A stretch of DNA of 64,000 nucleotides, taken from contig OW028584.1 of NCBI GenBank assembly GCA_932294295.1, forward strand, positions 34,171,969 through 34,235,968. Reading direction: 5' to 3'. Below the pieces are notes generated by a model. That model saw only the letters and a list, made by a program, of their open reading frames with translations. It had not been told where the DNA came from and searched no databases. Positions 61,228 through 64,000 of this stretch are shown one piece after another. A program made the translations under genes and the position numbers. Origin of the DNA: Alitta virens. Taxonomy: Eukaryota > Annelida > Polychaeta > Phyllodocida > Nereididae. Within the stretch, counting starts at the first letter, position 1, and each line of letters begins with the position of its first letter.

Positions 61228-63252
61228 CAACCACCACCACTGCTACTACTACTACTACTGCTACTACTACTACTAAAACTATATGTTTTCTAATTCTCTG
61301 GTCTTACAGAATCATCCAAACACTAGCATGAGCAATATTTTATATAAGAATAGCCTATAGATTTATTATATATCAAAATCTGAACTAAAATTGTGTTGAT
61401 CATTCAGTGACATTTTCTGGCCTAGAGGCCACTTTCAAATGTACATACATTTGAGTGATATTTCTGAATAAGATGTTTCAGAGTTCTGAATTCTAGAAAA
61501 TTTTGACAGGCCTATATATTAATCTTTGTTAGCATTGGCCACACAGTAAGTTGATGTCACAATAATTATGTGATATGAATGTAGGTGGATATCAAAGGGA
61601 ATCTGTGGATTCAATAAAATAGAATAGAATAGACAGATAGAAAGATAGATGGATAGATGGATAGATAGATAGATAGATAGATATATGGATAGATTGATAG
61701 CTGGATGGATGACAGATAGATATATAGATAGATAGATAGATAGATAGATATGGGACCAGTGAAATCTTACAAACCAAGAAGAAATTTTTCTTGATGTATG
61801 TATGCATAGATTTTCGAGCTACAGCCAATTTCACAAATAATAATTGTCACTGATTCAGAAACTGTCCAATTACAGTTCGAACTCCACTGTAGATCCAACA
61901 TTTCATGAATCACCACAATTAATGTGATTCTTAAATGAAATGTTCAAATAACTGCCATGGCATAGACAAAACTCGAACGAATGATACGCTGCCATGGCAA
62001 AATATGAATAAGCTGAAGAGACAGAAAACCATGGAGGAAAAACTAAAAGACTTGCCACAAAAGCATAGAACTTCATAAATTATTCAATCCTTTAAAAACG
62101 TTTTGCACTTCACTGCAAAGCCCAGGGGGGATCGAATTTGTTCTTCTGCAGATTATCTCATATTTCATTGGATTTGCAGTGTATTTGGCTTGCAAATTTT
62201 ACATGAGATTATAATGGAAAGTTTTTTTATAGAGTACAGCGGAAATTCTGCATTAAGATCACCCTTGTATGATTAGTTATGTGCTTATGTGCTATGTGAT
62301 TATGGTCCAAATAACACAACATATTGATTTAATGATGGTCCAATGTAGGCCCAATGTAGGCCCAACGTAGGCCCAATGTAGGCTCAATGTTGGCACTGCT
62401 TAGCCCAATGTTGGCTCAATGTCAGCATTGTAGGATGTGGTCCTAATTAGAGACAGTATTCAAAATTCTAGGGGGGGGGGGGCAGTTTGGTCAAAAGTCA
62501 AGCTTCTGACATTCTGACGTTCACTTCATTAACCATATATGTACTATATTTGGCTAAATTCAAGGGGAGAGGCAGTTAGGGTTGCCCCACCCCCCCTCCC
62601 TACGCCCACTCCCCCCCCCCCCCTCCACGCAGGCTACTGCCCTGGTATTGCGAGATGGACTTAACAGTGAGGTTGTCTTGTAGTAGAGAATCCAATGAAA
62701 CCTTATACAAGCTTTTAGAGTATAACACCTACCCTTTAAAATCTTTTTTTATATCACGTCATTTTATTAATGAAAACTTGAAAAGGTTGTATGTGATGAG
62801 ACTGATCTTTGTTCAGAACTACAGTTCTAAGAGCACTACAGTATATTGATTTTCACAGCTTTTAAAGAGCAATTTTTCTTATTTAACTGAAAAGCATCTG
62901 TCTGTGGACTATATACTGCTACTGTTTTGTGCATTGTGTTGTTGGGTAGTTACACACTCATTTTGTAAATGACATTTTTTGTACTCTATGAAACAAATTC
63001 TTTGCAGAGTTTTGTTCTTTGGCAAGATAAAGCATTGAAATAAATTAACTCCCGAAAAAGACAGTCATTAACAAAATATTTATGAAACCATATAATTTCT
63101 TGTAACTCTTTAGATTTATTAATGCGAAATATTTATTGGATAACGTATATTATATTGAAATTAATATACCACCAAATTTATGAAATTCAAATTTTTTTTT
63201 ACAGGGTCAGGAAGAGGAGGAACCAAATGACGGAAAAACAGAAAGTAAACCG
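57835..63252 (+). CDS. Charged coiled-coil-like protein, first three exons (gene continues past the window)
   Basis: Exon 57835-57921 starts in a good context (ACAAAATGCC) and encodes MPAETPKRSKTPQYRAEHRQ, then ARNRIKEDE, ending at GTGAGT. Exon 59816-59932 follows TTTTGCAG and encodes 'NLWHEMQENRKRLRAQKEAE', then 'EAGLSTAEKILLRRKRLCN', ending at GTGAGT. Exon 63205-63252 follows a T-run and ACAG, encodes GQEEEEPNDGKTESKP and ends at GTAAGT. All three exons are phase 0. The 84 visible residues are rich in Arg, Lys and Glu, with a heptad-like stretch in exon 2 and a basic start followed by an acidic end. There is no signal peptide. I do not recognise the family. An in-frame ATG at 59786, directly before exon 2, could give an alternative first exon (MAAVHGDILQ-). 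The introns hold repeats and a LINE fragment. No further exon was seen in 63253-64000. Confidence 0.72.
60005..60165 (+). repeat. Imperfect (TAC)n repeat
   Basis: TAC/ACT runs with interruptions, including 'ccctaaccctaa'. It directly abuts the LINE fragment at 60166. Confidence 0.85.
60166..60703 (+). pseudogene. Non-LTR retrotransposon RT C-terminal fragment
   Basis: An uninterrupted 173-residue frame (60182-60703, extending back to about 60166). It contains 'ILYNSYINSSFTYCPIIWMF', 'KQSLRFVMNKHSSSYEEI' and 'SFKYLGAWLWGNIPTQVK', matching the post-RT part of LINE ORF2 proteins. It corresponds to the last third of the element at 54440 in layout but is a different lineage. The catalytic palm is missing. 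It is inserted in intron 2 of the charged-protein gene. Confidence 0.72.
61165..61276 (+). repeat. (TAC)n microsatellite
   Basis: Third TAC array in the last 18 kb of the window, with CCA and TGC interruptions. Confidence 0.9.
61625..61750 (+). repeat. (GATA)n microsatellite
   Basis: GATA/GATG tetranucleotide runs. A second, shorter GATA run lies at 63257-63287, just after the exon 3 donor. Confidence 0.9.
62336..62430 (+). repeat. 11-bp repeat (CCCAATGTAGG)
   Basis: About six to eight degenerate copies of CCAATGTAGGC / CAATGTTGGCT. Confidence 0.75.
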
Positions 63253-63298
63253 GTAAGTATAGATAGATAGATAGATAGATAGATAGACTTACAACACA

Positions 63299-63474
63299 CA
63301 GTGGCGGGACCAATGGGGGGCGGGGGGGGGGGGGGGGCAACATGCCCCCTCGGAAAAAAGGGGAAATTTTGGGGAAGGGAAAAATGGGGAAATGTACATG
63401 TAGCGACTTTGGGGAAATCATAATTTTGTTTGCCCCCCCCCCCCCAAAAAAAAAAAAACCTGGTCCCGCCACTG
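63299..63474. mobile_element. hAT-type MITE (176 bp), perfect 8-bp duplication
   Basis: The left end CAGTGGCGGGACCA and the reverse complement of the right end (CAGTGGCGGGACCA) are identical over 14 bp. ACAACACA flanks both sides (63291-63298 and 63475-63482), the 8-bp duplication typical of hAT. A long G-run lies near the left end and a C-run near the right. No coding capacity. Confidence 0.88.
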
Positions 63475-64000
63475 ACAACACACTGTCTGACTGGCTGACA
63501 AAATGACTAACTGGATGACTGACCAACTCACCCATTGACTTACGACTATCAAGCTGACTACTTGGCTAGTTGACCATAGACTCCAGCAGCTTATAATGTC
63601 TGATCATCGACTTAATTCAGTTGGGGAAATTCCAAACACACCTCATCGTCATGTTAGCTGAAAAACAAACCTTTCGAAATATGTCAATGGTTTTTATTTT
63701 CCATTTCAAGAACTGATAATTTAATAACACTTTACTCTGCATCAGCAACAGGTATCTCCAGTGCCTCGTTTCCAAAACAGGCCAAAACATAGTGAGCAAA
63801 TAAACTAAACAAAAATATGACAACAGACCATCACTCAATACTAATCAATAAGGGTTGGTTTAGGCTTAAGTAATAGGTCACAATAAACAGACTACAGTTT
63901 TAAAGTTTATTTAGCTTGGGTAGTAATTATTTATATTCATACTATAAATAATGTGAGGTTTAATAATGAATATCAGCTTTGTAACATCACTAAAGCACGC

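Noticed and set aside
1..64000. CRISPR arrays, rRNA genes, bacterial operons, integrated virus
   Set aside because: Tandem repeats here lack unique spacers; no rRNA motifs, ribosome-binding sites or viral gene sets were seen.

Overview
The window looks like a metazoan, probably marine-invertebrate, nuclear genome: AT-rich, with spliced genes separated by long introns, many microsatellites and minisatellites, tRNA-derived SINEs, foldback MITEs, and decayed copies of Tc1, P-element/THAP9, non-LTR and Academ-like elements. No bacterial-style operons, CRISPR arrays or rRNA genes are visible. The phylum cannot be settled from this sequence.

Layout. (1) Positions 1-12.2 kb: 5' part of a minus-strand gelsolin-like (actin-modulator) gene. 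I joined three small exons at 12211-12217, 5353-5433 and 1-56, with intact phase at each junction. Its first visible intron holds a perfect 18 x 78 bp minisatellite, a CGAATAAA-type MITE and a 19-bp minisatellite. (2) 12.3-25 kb: intergenic or upstream intron sequence with MITEs (two hAT-type or 5-bp-TSD elements with readable target-site duplications), a tRNA-derived SINE with a 15-bp duplication, a three-copy 0.32-kb repeat family, and an internally deleted Tc1-like element. (3) 25.3-28.4 kb: a TTAA-flanked nonautonomous element and a ~0.5-kb inverted repeat.

(4) 28.9-38.1 kb: a five-exon minus-strand host gene of unrecognised function, split by a 7.5-kb P-element-like transposon (30319-37811). 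The transposon has ~90-bp imperfect terminal inverted repeats, a perfect 8-bp target-site duplication (AGTAATGC), a THAP zinc-finger exon at the left end and an intact three-exon P/THAP9 transposase C-terminal part. (5) 39.5-45.4 kb: two decayed transposase-like genes on the plus strand, one of an unclassified repeat-borne family and one carrying an XPG/FEN-like nuclease domain as in AcademX transposons. The second contains a nearly identical 65-bp internal duplication. (6) 45.4-57.8 kb: mostly repeats, including (TAC)n, twin 0.14-kb foldback elements, a second SINE copy, minisatellites and a frameshifted LINE reverse transcriptase. (7) 57.8-63.3 kb: the first three exons of a plus-strand gene for a highly charged, probably coiled-coil protein that continues past the window, with a LINE fragment and a fresh hAT-type MITE (8-bp duplication) in its introns.

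The host genes are unrelated to one another as far as can be seen. The main story is transposon colonisation, with the P-like insertion into a gene as the clearest event.
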